From RDXT01 sp033765305 (GTDB taxonomy: Bacteria > Bacteroidota > Bacteroidia > J057), in contig JANRID010000018.1 of the NCBI GenBank assembly GCA_033765305.1, forward strand, positions 255,606 through 319,605: a DNA stretch of 64,000 nt, in the 5' to 3' direction. A model generated the notes under the pieces. The model ran no database searches and had not been told where the DNA came from. It saw nothing but the letters and a program-made list of their open reading frames with translations. The translations under genes were made by a program, and so were the position numbers. Shown here in pieces: positions 9,293 to 18,118 of this stretch (the stretch's first letter is position 1; each line of letters begins with the position of its first letter).

Positions 9293-9374
9293 GCCGCTTC
9301 CTGTGCATCTTCTCCTGCGCTCCTGCCGTAAAGAACGGCAGGAGCGCGCTGCGTCTGAAGCGGCCTGTTTTTTG
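9293..9374 (+). terminator. Two-part hairpin terminator
   Basis: An inner perfect 13-bp stem (9317-9329 with 9335-9347, loop AAAGA) is enclosed by an outer 8-bp stem, GCCGCTTC (9293-9300) with GAAGCGGC (9357-9364), followed by CTGTTTTTT ending at 9374. It closes the two-gene unit that starts at 6188. Confidence 0.8.
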
Positions 9375-9459
9375 CGTCGCCGAAAATGCGTAATTTTTGG
9401 CCCTTCAGCCCGCAGGGTACTCCCCCGCCTGCCACACCTCCCTGTAACGCAGTGTTTGT

Positions 9460-11208
9460 ATGATGGAATTGGTCAACAAAAAAGACTTCGCCAAAGCGAT
9501 CCAGCTGCAGCGGTACCGGCTGGCCGCTGCCGCGGGCCCGCTCATGCGGATCACCGGCATTACCAAGGTGAACAAGTGGTACGACAAAATCCATACCCGC
9601 CATGGGCTGGACTTTATCGAGGATCTGTTCAATCTGATGGATGTATCGGTCGAGGTGGACCCGGAAGACCTGCGCAAAATTCCCCGCAACGGCGCGTTTA
9701 TCACCGTATCCAACCATCCCTTCGGCATGATGGATGGCCTGGTGCTGCTGAAGCTCATCGCCTCCCAGCGCCCGGACTTCAAGGTCATGGCTAATTTTCT
9801 CCTTCAGTATGTGCCGCAGCTGAAGGAATATTTCATCTCCGTCAATCCGCTCGAAAACCACCCCGGTGCCTACTCCAACCTCAAGGGCATGAAGCAGGCC
9901 CTGGAGCATGTGGCAAGCGGGCATCCGCTGGGTATTTTCCCGGCAGGCGAGGTATCGACCTTCCAGCCCAAAACCCGCACCATCTCCGACCGGGCCTGGC
10001 AGAAGCCTGCCCTGAAGCTGATCCAGAAAGCAGGCGTGCCGGTGGTGCCGGTATATTTCCAGGGCACCAACAGCCCGCTGTTTCATCTGGTCGGGCTGCT
10101 GCATCCGGCCCTGCGCACGGTGGCGCTGCCTTCCGAGATGATCCGCAAGACCCATACGCGCCTCAAGGTGCGCATCGGCACCCCCATCACCGTCAAGGAG
10201 CTGCAGCTGGTGCCGGGCACCGAGCGGCTGGGCCGTTACCTCCGCGCCCGGACCTATTCGCTCGGCTCCGGCTTGGAGGTCAACCACTTCTTCAAGCCCC
10301 GCTTCGAATTCCCCAAGCTCCAGCAGCCTATCGCCCATCCCGTGCCGCAGCATGTCATCCGGGCAGAGGTCGAAGCGCTGGGCTCCGGGCGGATTATCTG
10401 CTCCCAGGGTGAATTCGATGTATACTGCGCATCGGCCCAGGACATCCCCAATACCCTCCAGGAGATCGGCAGGCTGCGGGAAATTACCTTCCGCTCGGCA
10501 GGCGAAGGCACCGGCCATGCCAAGGACCTGGACGAGTTCGACCTCTATTACCTGCACCTCTTTCTCTGGGACCGGAGCGCCCAGCAGGTGGCCGGTGCCT
10601 ACCGCATGGGCAAAGGCGATGAAATCATGTCCAAATACGGGCGCAGCGGGTTCTACACCGACAGCGTATTCCGCATCCGCGACGGCCTGAACCCCATCCT
10701 CGAGCAGGCCATCGAGCTGGGACGGTCCTTTATCCTGGAGGCCTACCAGAAAAAACGCCTGCCGCTGTTTCTGCTCTGGAAAGGCATTTACCAGTACCTC
10801 CAGCACAATCCCCGATACCGCTACCTCGTAGGCCCGGTGAGCATCAGCAACGATTATTCCACCGTCTCCAAACAGCTGATCGTGGCGCTCATCCGGAAAT
10901 TCTACTTCGACGATCACCTCGCGCAGTTCATCTCGCCGCGCCAGCGCTTCGAGCCCCGCATCCGCGAGGTGGATATCGATGCCCTGCTCGAAGGTTTTAC
11001 CGGTGACCTGAAGCAGGCCGACAAGCTGCTCGAAGACATCGAGCCGGCGCATTTCCGGCTGCCGGTGCTGCTCAAAAAATACATCCGGCAGAATGCCCGG
11101 ATCATCTGCTTCAACGTGGACCCCAAGTTCAACAATGCCCTCGACGGCTTCATGGTGCTGGATCTCACAGACCTGCCGCCCGAAACCGGCGAAACGATGG
11201 GGGATTGA
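9460..11208 (+). CDS. Bifunctional N-/O-acyltransferase, OlsF/GlsF-like
   Basis: A 582-residue two-domain protein. The N-terminal half is a PlsC/LPLAT acyltransferase with the acceptor motif NHPFGMMD (His86 ... Asp92) and IFPAGEVS in the place of FPEG. The C-terminal half (about 330-560) is a GNAT-fold acyl-ACP N-acyltransferase of the OlsB/hemolysin type, with REITFRSAGEGTGHAKDLD and LFLWDRSAQQVAGAYRMGKG. This order matches OlsF/GlsF enzymes, which make ornithine or glycine lipids: the GNAT half N-acylates the amino acid and the PlsC half O-acylates the product. The amino acid used cannot be told from the sequence. The next gene starts 8 nt after its stop and is likely cotranscribed. Confidence 0.78.
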   Translation: MMELVNKKDFAKAIQLQRYRLAAAAGPLMRITGITKVNKWYDKIHTRHGLDFIEDLFNLMDVSVEVDPEDLRKIPRNGAFITVSNHPFGMMDGLVLLKLIASQRPDFKVMANFLLQYVPQLKEYFISVNPLENHPGAYSNLKGMKQALEHVASGHPLGIFPAGEVSTFQPKTRTISDRAWQKPALKLIQKAGVPVVPVYFQGTNSPLFHLVGLLHPALRTVALPSEMIRKTHTRLKVRIGTPITVKELQLVPGTERLGRYLRARTYSLGSGLEVNHFFKPRFEFPKLQQPIAHPVPQHVIRAEVEALGSGRIICSQGEFDVYCASAQDIPNTLQEIGRLREITFRSAGEGTGHAKDLDEFDLYYLHLFLWDRSAQQVAGAYRMGKGDEIMSKYGRSGFYTDSVFRIRDGLNPILEQAIELGRSFILEAYQKKRLPLFLLWKGIYQYLQHNPRYRYLVGPVSISNDYSTVSKQLIVALIRKFYFDDHLAQFISPRQRFEPRIREVDIDALLEGFTGDLKQADKLLEDIEPAHFRLPVLLKKYIRQNARIICFNVDPKFNNALDGFMVLDLTDLPPETGETMGD

Positions 11209-11216
11209 CCTGTCCT

Positions 11217-12122
11217 ATGCGCGAACGAGTCTCCCGCTTCCGCAATCCCGAAAGCCGTGCCCGCGTCGAAGCGTGGTCTGCACGCCTGCGCGAGGCCAGC
11301 CCGCTGAGCTGGCGCACCTTCACCTGCCCCACTTCCTGGGGCGACACGTGGATCACGGCCTCGGATACCGGAGGGCCGGAGCAGCCTGCGCTGGTCATTG
11401 TCCCCGGATTCCGCACCTGCGGCCTGTTCTGGGAGCTGGGCGGCGGGCTGCAGCAGATCGCAGATCACTTCCGGATCTACCTGCTCGATGTGATCGGCCA
11501 GCCCGGGCTGAGCAGCGGGCGCACGCCGCCGCTGCGCGGGCCCGGCTACGGCCGCTGGCTGACTGAAGTGCTCGACGGGCTGGGCCTGGAATCGGCGCAT
11601 CTGGCAGGCGCTTCTTTCGGCGGGCAGCTTATCTTCGCACTGGCCGGTGCCGCGCCGGAGCGGATTCTGTCCGCTACCCTCATGAACCCCGCTGCCCTGC
11701 AGCCGGTGGATCTGCTCAACCGCAAGCTGATCTGGTACAATATACGCACCTTCCTGGCCCCGGACCTGTACAATGCACGCCTGTTTATGGAGCGGGTGAT
11801 CATCACGCCCCTCCACGGCCTGAGCCCGGAGCGTATGGACTGGTGTGTGGAATTCCTCCAGATCGCCCTGACGGGCTTCCGGAACGGCGCCGACTACCCC
11901 TACCAGCTGCCGGATGCAGCCATCGCTGCCCTGCGCGCTCCCGTCTGTCTGATCCTGGGCAGCGAAGACCCCCTGTTTCCTGCCGCCCGCTCGGAAGCCC
12001 GCGCCCGCGCCCTCCTGCCCGGCCTGCGCGAAGTGCACTGCATGGAAGGCTACAGCCACGGCATTGAAGTAGCCCCCACGGCCATCCGGCACATGGGGGC
12101 TTTTCTCCTGGGGCTCAGGTGA
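11217..12122 (+). CDS. Alpha/beta hydrolase
   Basis: A 301-residue alpha/beta-hydrolase-fold protein. The nucleophile elbow is GASFGG, the acid is probably Asp in GSEDPLF, and the base is His in GYSHGIE; the oxyanion region is VPGFRTCG. The substrate is unknown. The ATG at 11217 follows the acyltransferase stop by 8 nt; an in-frame TTG at 11205 overlapping that stop is a less likely start. Its position suggests a role linked to lipid metabolism, which is inference only. It ends tail-to-tail against mutA with no gap. Confidence 0.8.
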   Translation: MRERVSRFRNPESRARVEAWSARLREASPLSWRTFTCPTSWGDTWITASDTGGPEQPALVIVPGFRTCGLFWELGGGLQQIADHFRIYLLDVIGQPGLSSGRTPPLRGPGYGRWLTEVLDGLGLESAHLAGASFGGQLIFALAGAAPERILSATLMNPAALQPVDLLNRKLIWYNIRTFLAPDLYNARLFMERVIITPLHGLSPERMDWCVEFLQIALTGFRNGADYPYQLPDAAIAALRAPVCLILGSEDPLFPAARSEARARALLPGLREVHCMEGYSHGIEVAPTAIRHMGAFLLGLR

Positions 12123-13934
12123 TCAGGCTTGCAGCCGGGTCAGCACCCGGCTGAGGAACTCGACGGCATTCATGCCGGCATACAAACTTTCATCGGCGCC
12201 GAGGGCTTCGATGCCCGCCGGCTTGCCTGCGATGCAGCAGAGCGCGCCGGGCAGTGCTGCGCGGACCGCTTGCAGCAGGGCTTCTCCCTGGCTGAAATAG
12301 GCATCATCTGCGCTGCAAAGCACCACCAGATCGGGGCGGAGCCCCGCGGCCTCGCGGATTGCTTCCTCCGGATGGTCCGGCATGCCCGACTCCGTGCTGG
12401 GGATGCCGGCGCAGGCCAGCAGGTTGCGCGAGAATGCCGCGCGCGCATTGCGCATGGCCAGATCGCCGAAGGTGAGCAGGTAGGCGCTGAAGCGGCGGCC
12501 GCTGCGTTCGGCGGCCTGCTCGTGGCGCAGGCGCAGGGTTTCGAAGGGCGCTGCGGCCCGCGGATCCGACTCGTCCGGAAGCGGAGCATGCAGCGCCTCG
12601 TCCGGATTGGGGTACTGGTTGATGCCGATGAGCGACTGCTTGCGCTCGGCCAGCCGGGTCCGGCGCAGCTCGGCCGCGCTGCGGATCAGCTCGCCGACCT
12701 TGCCGCTGCGCACTGCTTCGGTAAATCCGCCCGCGCCTTCGATGTCCTGAAACAGCCGCCAGGCCGCATCGGCCAGGCTGTCGGTCGCCGCTTCGATGTA
12801 GTAGGAGCCGCCGGCCGCGTCCTGCACCTGATCGAGGTAGGATTCGTGCTGCAGCAGAAACTGGATGTTGCGCGCCAGGCGCAGGCCGTGGGGATGGTTG
12901 ATCTGGTTCAGCTCGTTGAAAGGATGGGTGACCACAGCATGGGCACCGCCGAGCACGGCAGACAGCGTTTCGGTCGAGGCACGCAGCAGGTTGGTATGGG
13001 CGTCGTAGCGCGCCTTGTTCCAGCGGGCAGTCCGGGCGATGATGAACGGCGACTGCAGTTCGGGCTGCGTAAGGTCCATCACATCCAGGGCGCGGGCCAG
13101 CAGGACCCGGAAGGCGCGCAGCTTGGCGATTTCGAGGAAGAAATAGCTGCCCGTAGCAAAGGTCACGGACAGATTCCGGAGGAAGCGCTCCTGCCGGGAT
13201 GTATCGGGCCCGTTCAGATGGCTGAGGTAATCCACCAGGGTCGAGAGGGCAAAGGCCAGCTGCTGGGTCACGGTGCCGCCCTGCTCGTGGACATAGCTGA
13301 AGTCCAAGCCTATCGCCCGGAAGTGGGGCGAGTGCCCGAAGGCAGGCACAGCGCCTTCGGCCAGGGCGAGGGCATGCGGCGAGGCCGTCTTGCCCATGGC
13401 AGCCGCTACGGAAATGGGGTCATTGAACAAGGTGCCGGTCAGCCGGTCCGGCGCGGTCTGGTCCGCCTCCATCGCCAGGTACAGTTCCCTGGCGAGCATG
13501 GCAGGCGGCTCGGACAGGTGAAGGTGCAGGGCGGCTTCCCCGAAAGGCAGGCCGCGCAGCCATTCATCGGTCGGACCTGTTTCGCCCGTCAGGAAAAAGG
13601 CATGAATCCCTGCGTGCAGCGCCTCGCGGATGCGCAGGCCGGCTTCCGGCCCGGCAGGATGCACCGGCAGCACCGGCTGCCAGCCCGGAAATGCGGCGTT
13701 GAGCAGGTTGCCACGGCGGAACAGCCCTGTGCCCGGCGCTGCGCCGAGCTCCGCTTCGCGGCCCCGGAATTCATCCGGATGATAGGCAGGCCTGAGGGAA
13801 ATCCCTTCGCCGGTCTGCCAGTCCAGCACCGACAATGGCTTGCCTTTCAGATCTTTCAGCATCTGGGCAGCCCAGGCTTCCGCCGTAGCGGCGGAAAATT
13901 CTTCCAGCAGGGGCGAGGTCTGTTGCGGTTGCAT
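12123..13934 (-). CDS. mutA: Methylmalonyl-CoA mutase small (beta) subunit
   Basis: A 603-residue protein homologous to the TIM-barrel subunit of methylmalonyl-CoA mutase. Family features include 'LSVLDWQTGEGISLRPAYH' near the N-terminus and 'NELNQINHPHGLRLARNIQF' in the barrel. The C-terminal flavodoxin-like domain lacks the cobalamin-binding DxHxxG motif of the large subunit, so this is the non-catalytic partner that pairs with MutB to convert (R)-methylmalonyl-CoA and succinyl-CoA. The start at 13934 (MQPQQTSPLLEEF) is preferred to an upstream GTG or ATG because homology begins there. mutB, usually directly downstream, is absent: the gene runs straight into the convergent hydrolase. Confidence 0.88.
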   Translation of the reverse strand: MQPQQTSPLLEEFSAATAEAWAAQMLKDLKGKPLSVLDWQTGEGISLRPAYHPDEFRGREAELGAAPGTGLFRRGNLLNAAFPGWQPVLPVHPAGPEAGLRIREALHAGIHAFFLTGETGPTDEWLRGLPFGEAALHLHLSEPPAMLARELYLAMEADQTAPDRLTGTLFNDPISVAAAMGKTASPHALALAEGAVPAFGHSPHFRAIGLDFSYVHEQGGTVTQQLAFALSTLVDYLSHLNGPDTSRQERFLRNLSVTFATGSYFFLEIAKLRAFRVLLARALDVMDLTQPELQSPFIIARTARWNKARYDAHTNLLRASTETLSAVLGGAHAVVTHPFNELNQINHPHGLRLARNIQFLLQHESYLDQVQDAAGGSYYIEAATDSLADAAWRLFQDIEGAGGFTEAVRSGKVGELIRSAAELRRTRLAERKQSLIGINQYPNPDEALHAPLPDESDPRAAAPFETLRLRHEQAAERSGRRFSAYLLTFGDLAMRNARAAFSRNLLACAGIPSTESGMPDHPEEAIREAAGLRPDLVVLCSADDAYFSQGEALLQAVRAALPGALCCIAGKPAGIEALGADESLYAGMNAVEFLSRVLTRLQA

Positions 13935-13966
13935 AGCTTCGGATACTTGAGGTGCTAAGCACGGAT

Positions 13967-13997
13967 TTGGGCAAGCGAACCCCAATGTATAAATTTG
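13967..13997 (+). promoter_or_regulatory. Bacteroidota -33/-7 promoter of the iscA-like gene
   Basis: TTG (13967-13969), a 20-nt spacer and TAAATTTG (13990-13997), a full match to TTG-N(19-23)-TAnnTTTG, 39 nt before the start at 14037. Confidence 0.75.
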
Positions 13998-14036
13998 CGT
14001 TCAGAGAAGACAAATGCGCTTGCATACTTCCCGGCT

Positions 14037-14381
14037 ATGACGTATACTGAAGCACCCGTTCTGTCGATTACGGAGCGCGCCGCAGCGGCGCTGCACGACA
14101 TCCGCATGCAGGATCAGGTTCCTGCCCACCACTACCTGCGCGTAGGGGTCAAAGGCGGCGGATGCTCCGGCCTCACCTATATTCTCGATTTCGATGAGCG
14201 CCGGGAATTCGACGACCTCATCCAGATCAGCGGCATCGAGGTGCTGCTGGACAAGCGGCATGCCCTGTACCTCGCCGGCATGGAGGTCGACTACCAGCAA
14301 GGGCTCAACGACCGCGGCTTTGTCTTCAACAACCCCAACGCCAAGACCTCCTGCGGCTGCGGAACTTCGTTTTCCGTCTGA
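14037..14381 (+). CDS. IscA/HesB-type iron-sulfur assembly protein
   Basis: A 114-residue A-type Fe-S carrier. The three conserved cysteines are present: C43 in GGGCSGLTY and C106/C108 in the C-terminal CGCG. In the family these bind Fe or a [2Fe-2S]/[4Fe-4S] cluster and deliver it to target proteins. The start at 14037 gives the normal length; an upstream frame would add residues without homology. It stands alone between mutA (divergent) and the phosphoesterase, with its own TAnnTTTG promoter; no suf or isc genes are beside it. Confidence 0.92.
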   Translation: MTYTEAPVLSITERAAAALHDIRMQDQVPAHHYLRVGVKGGGCSGLTYILDFDERREFDDLIQISGIEVLLDKRHALYLAGMEVDYQQGLNDRGFVFNNPNAKTSCGCGTSFSV

Positions 14382-14487
14382 TGTTGCTGCCTGTACGCAC
14401 GCCTGTACGGCTGTTTGCCAAGGTTTAACAGTACGGTAACCTTCGGTGAAGGGATTCGCTGTATTTTTCCCCTGATAATTTCAGCGT

Positions 14488-16353
14488 ATGTCCCTGCGTA
14501 CTCATGGGTTGTGTCTGGCCTTCCTGGCCGCCTCTTCTGCTGCTGCCCAGCAGCCGGATGCCCGCCCCCGGATCATCATCGACCAAAGCGGAACGGTGCA
14601 TCCGTGGAATCACCTGGATCTCAACAACAAACCCGAAACCTTTCAGTTTGCCATCGTCACCGACCGCACGGGCGGCCATCGCGACGGCATCTTCGAAACC
14701 GGCGTGGACAAGCTCAACCTGCTCCAGCCCGAGTTTGTGATGAGCGTCGGCGACCTGATCGAGGGCTACACGGAAGACGAAACCCAGATCGACCGCGAAT
14801 GGGCCGAATTTACCGGCTTCATCGGCAAGCTGCAGATGCCCTTTTTCTACGTGCCCGGCAACCACGACTACATCAACCCCGTCATGGCCCGCAAGTGGAA
14901 GGAGCGCTTCGGACGGGATTACTACCACTTCGTCTATAAAGATGTGCTGTTTCTGGCTGTCAACAGCGAGGAACGCATGCAGGGCGCCGGGCGCGGGTAC
15001 ATCGATGACCCCCAGTACGACTATTTCAAGGAGGTCCTCGCCCAGCATCCGGAGGTGAAGTGGACCCTGCTCTTCATGCACCAGCCCCTGTGGAATCAGG
15101 AGAATACGGGCCGCTGGAAAGATCTGGAGCAGCTGCTGGCCTCCCGCCGCCACACGGTATTTGTAGGGCACAACCACCGCTACGTCAAGTACGAGCGCAA
15201 CAACGGCAAATACTTCATCCTGGCCACAACCGGCGGCGGCAGCCGCCTGCGCGGGCGCCAGTTCGGGGAGTTCGACCACGTGGTATGGGTAACGATGACC
15301 GACAACGGCCCCATCATCGCCAACCTGATGCTTGACGGGATCTGGGACGAGAATGTGAATACGGAAGCCTACTTCGCCTTTGCGCAGCCGCTGATGAGCG
15401 GCCGCTCGGTGCAGGTGGAGCCGCTCCTGATGGAAAAAGGCGCGTTCAAGCGCGGGGAACTCACGGTGCGCCTGACCAACGACAGCGATGTGCCGATGCA
15501 GGCTGCGCTCGCCCTCGAATCCAATGCCTGGCTCTGGGCCCCGCAGCCCGACCGCAGCCTGACCGTGCAGCCCAACAGCGTCGAGATCGTCAAACTGCCG
15601 GTGCAGGCCGGCAGCCAGCCCGCCGGCAGCGGCATCGAGCCGGTCCAGCTCCGGATCACCACCATCTACCAGCCGGAGGATCAGCCCCAGCTGGAGCTGA
15701 ATACCAGCGTGCTGGTGCGCCCGGAATGGACCCGCACCATCCTGCCTGCAGCCAAGCCCGTGCAGGTGGACGGCAGCCTCGGCGAGTGGAAAGCGCTTCG
15801 CTTTTCCTCCGAAGGCGCGAAGATCGATGCGGACGCATTCTCCCATCAGGGCGATGCCGATGGCTCCTTCCGCTTCGACGTGAGCTATGACGACGGCTTC
15901 GTGTACATCGGGGTGGAAGTGGCCGACGATCAGGTCGAACTCAACGACCTCGACTCGCCGCTCAACCAGGACGGCCTCGGATTCATGGCCGATGCGCGCC
16001 CGACGCGCGTGAGCGCCTCCGCGCACGAGGACGAGGTCTTCCGAAACTGGATCTTCGTGGGCCTGCGCCCCGGAACTGCGGCAGAGGCCCCCGGCGTCAT
16101 CTACCCGGCCCAGTATCTTCCCCCAGGCGTGCAGTATGCCTGCAAGCGCAGCCCCGGCGGCTACACCGCCGAGCTGGCCCTGCCTGCTGCCTGGCTCGAA
16201 GCCCAATACGGCGGCCCCTGGCAATCCCTCCGCCTCAATGTCATGCTCAACGACCGCGACCTGAACGGCATGCACCGCACCTCGGTGTACTGGCAGCCCG
16301 ACTGGCGCGAAGCAGACAACATCCTCGGCTCCGGAACCTTCCGCAAGCCCTGA
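14488..16353 (+). CDS. Secreted metallophosphoesterase with CBM9-like C-terminus
   Basis: A 621-residue exported protein with a signal peptide cleaved near SSAAAQQP. The calcineurin-type metal motifs appear in order: D59-x4-H64 (VTDRTGGH), SVGDLIEG, PGNHDYIN, MHQPLWNQ and VGHNHRYVKY. A beta-rich middle region (about 305-410) and a CBM9-like domain follow (VDGSLGEWKAL ... YDDGFVYIGVEVADDQVELN). CBM9-like modules often bind carbohydrate, so the enzyme may act on phosphorylated or sugar-linked substrates in the envelope; the substrate is not known. No sortase or T9SS C-terminal signal was recognised. Confidence 0.82.
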   Translation: MSLRTHGLCLAFLAASSAAAQQPDARPRIIIDQSGTVHPWNHLDLNNKPETFQFAIVTDRTGGHRDGIFETGVDKLNLLQPEFVMSVGDLIEGYTEDETQIDREWAEFTGFIGKLQMPFFYVPGNHDYINPVMARKWKERFGRDYYHFVYKDVLFLAVNSEERMQGAGRGYIDDPQYDYFKEVLAQHPEVKWTLLFMHQPLWNQENTGRWKDLEQLLASRRHTVFVGHNHRYVKYERNNGKYFILATTGGGSRLRGRQFGEFDHVVWVTMTDNGPIIANLMLDGIWDENVNTEAYFAFAQPLMSGRSVQVEPLLMEKGAFKRGELTVRLTNDSDVPMQAALALESNAWLWAPQPDRSLTVQPNSVEIVKLPVQAGSQPAGSGIEPVQLRITTIYQPEDQPQLELNTSVLVRPEWTRTILPAAKPVQVDGSLGEWKALRFSSEGAKIDADAFSHQGDADGSFRFDVSYDDGFVYIGVEVADDQVELNDLDSPLNQDGLGFMADARPTRVSASAHEDEVFRNWIFVGLRPGTAAEAPGVIYPAQYLPPGVQYACKRSPGGYTAELALPAAWLEAQYGGPWQSLRLNVMLNDRDLNGMHRTSVYWQPDWREADNILGSGTFRKP

Positions 16354-16485
16354 CCTCATAGCCCTGTATCAACACAAACCCATCTGCCCGTGCATCTTCC
16401 GCACGGGCATCTTTGTATGCCGGTCCCGCACGCAAATTTAACCCGTGCCTTCGCCCCCGATACCGCTCAGACCGAATCATTTCCC

Positions 16486-16493
16486 TATCTTTG
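16486..16493 (+). promoter_or_regulatory. Bacteroidota -7 box for the TPR gene
   Basis: TATCTTTG, an exact TAnnTTTG match, 25 nt before the start at 16519. No TTG is seen at the -33 distance. Confidence 0.65.
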
Positions 16494-16518
16494 GCGCGGA
16501 ATAATAACCTCCTTGTAT

Positions 16519-17511
16519 ATGACACCGCTTTCTCCGCAAGAACAGGAACAACTCGTCGCCACTGCCTGGGAACTGATCGAGGAGGGCGAACTGGAGGATG
16601 CCCTCGATATCGCCATGCAGCTTACCCAGCATGGCGTCGGGGAAGGCTACTCGATCCGCGCCAGCATCAGCGAAGCTGAAGATAATCCCGAAGAAGCACT
16701 CAAGCTCGTGCAGGAAGGCCTGAGCCGCTTTCCGCAGGAATGGCGGCTCATGCTCCACCAGGGCGAGCTGCTGGGCCAGGCCGGCGAATTCGACCAGGCG
16801 CTCGAAAGCTTCGACCGGGCGGCTGCGCAGCCCGGTGCCGACCAGACCTGGGTCGTGCTCAACCGCGCCAGCATGCTGGCCCGCATGCAGCAGTATGACG
16901 AGGCCCTTGCTGCACTGCGCAGCATCTCCGACCCCGAAGCCATTACCTCGGCGTTCGCGATGGAGCTCGAAATCCTGGATCACCAGGAGGCTTATGAAGA
17001 AATCCTGCGCCGTGCCGAGGAAGCCCTCGACCAGCTCCCGGACCCGGACTACGAAGACGACCTCGAAGCCCTCGGCTCGATCTATTATTATGTCGCCAGC
17101 GCCGCGTGGCAGCTGGATCAGGACCCGGACCTGGTGGAAGACTACCTGCGCAATGCCATCGAGTTCAACCGCACGAACATGGACCTGCCCGGCCTGCTGC
17201 GCGAGATGAACCCCCAGTTTTCGGATCAGTCCCGGCTGTACTCCCTGCTGGTCAGCGGCGAGCTGGAGCAGCCCGGCGAGGAGCCGATCGGCTTCCTGAC
17301 CACCTACGCGGTCGTCGCCGACTCTCCCGACGAGGCGCTGGAGTTTGTCAAAGCGTTCGAGATCGAGCACATCGACCGGGACAGCCTGCAGGTAATCGAA
17401 TACGAAGAGGCTGAAAACGAGGAAAACGACCCCAAGGGGCTTTACCTGGTGGGCGAGCTCGGATTTTTCAACGACGAGCCGGAGACCGAGCTTCCCGCGG
17501 ACGAAGACTGA
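16519..17511 (+). CDS. Acidic TPR-repeat protein
   Basis: A 330-residue, Glu/Asp-rich soluble protein made of helical TPR-like repeats (for example 'EGELEDALDIAMQLTQHG', 'QAGEFDQALESFDRAAAQP', 'QQYDEALAALRSI'). No signal peptide; cytoplasmic. TPR proteins are adaptors, and the partner is not indicated. The start at 16519 (MTPLSPQEQEQ) is chosen because a TAnnTTTG box ends 25 nt upstream and the longer frame is low-quality. The last 70 nt overlap, tail to tail, the end of the anti-sigma gene. Confidence 0.75.
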   Translation: MTPLSPQEQEQLVATAWELIEEGELEDALDIAMQLTQHGVGEGYSIRASISEAEDNPEEALKLVQEGLSRFPQEWRLMLHQGELLGQAGEFDQALESFDRAAAQPGADQTWVVLNRASMLARMQQYDEALAALRSISDPEAITSAFAMELEILDHQEAYEEILRRAEEALDQLPDPDYEDDLEALGSIYYYVASAAWQLDQDPDLVEDYLRNAIEFNRTNMDLPGLLREMNPQFSDQSRLYSLLVSGELEQPGEEPIGFLTTYAVVADSPDEALEFVKAFEIEHIDRDSLQVIEYEEAENEENDPKGLYLVGELGFFNDEPETELPADED

Positions 17512-18116
17512 CGCGCTGCGGCGCAAAAGCGGGTGAGCTGATCGAGCTTCCGCAGGTATGCGCCCTCCAGCCGGAGGGCGCGGTTGGCGGTCAGGGTATC
17601 GGGGCTTCCCTGGCGCAGCCGCGCCAGCAGGCTGTCCCGGGGGCCGGAAAGGCTGTCGAGCGAGGCCAGCAGTGCGGCCGATTCGGCCGGGGCCAGGTGC
17701 TCCCGCAGGCATTGGCGCAGGCTCCGCTCGGTGCCGGCGAGGGTTTGGGTATAATCGTCCACCTGGGCGGGCGTGAGCTGGAGCAGGTTCCGGGCTTCGC
17801 GCTCGGAAAGCTGCCTGGGTTCCTGCGGGCGCAGGTAGCGGTAGAGCGGCAGCGCAGCGAGCAGCGCGGCCAGGGCCGCGGCCAGGGCCCAGGCCCTGAT
17901 CTGGCCGGGGCCCCGCAGCCGGGCCGCAATGCGGCTCCATACCGCTGCCGGGGCTTCCTCCCGGCGCTGCCGCAGCGCAGCCAGTGCCTGGAGCAGGGTG
18001 CTGCGCCGCAGCTCGCCGAGCTGGGGCTCGATCTCCTGCCAGCATCCGTCCGGCGCAGGGTGCGCAGGCAGGCGCTGCAGGGCATCCTGCAAAGTATGCC
18101 GGTTCCGTTCTTCCAT
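17442..18116 (-). CDS. Putative anti-sigma factor with one membrane helix
   Basis: A 224-residue protein starting 2 nt after the ECF sigma gene. An N-terminal cytoplasmic helical region of about 80 residues (MEERNRHTLQDALQRLPAHP) precedes one transmembrane helix, AWALAAALAALLAALPLYRY, and a helical periplasmic part. This layout and position are typical of ECF anti-sigma factors, which hold sigma at the membrane until a signal is received. There is no HxxxCxxC zinc motif. The 3' end overlaps the convergent TPR gene by 70 nt. Confidence 0.65.
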   Translation of the reverse strand: MEERNRHTLQDALQRLPAHPAPDGCWQEIEPQLGELRRSTLLQALAALRQRREEAPAAVWSRIAARLRGPGQIRAWALAAALAALLAALPLYRYLRPQEPRQLSEREARNLLQLTPAQVDDYTQTLAGTERSLRQCLREHLAPAESAALLASLDSLSGPRDSLLARLRQGSPDTLTANRALRLEGAYLRKLDQLTRFCAAARQSSSAGSSVSGSSLKNPSSPTR

Positions 18117-18118
18117 GG

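Noticed and set aside
8125..11052. Very long antisense reading frame (975 codons) on the minus strand
   Set aside because: It covers the TonB and acyltransferase genes, whose domains are clear; the antisense protein is His/Gly/Arg-rich without motifs, as usual for GC-rich DNA.
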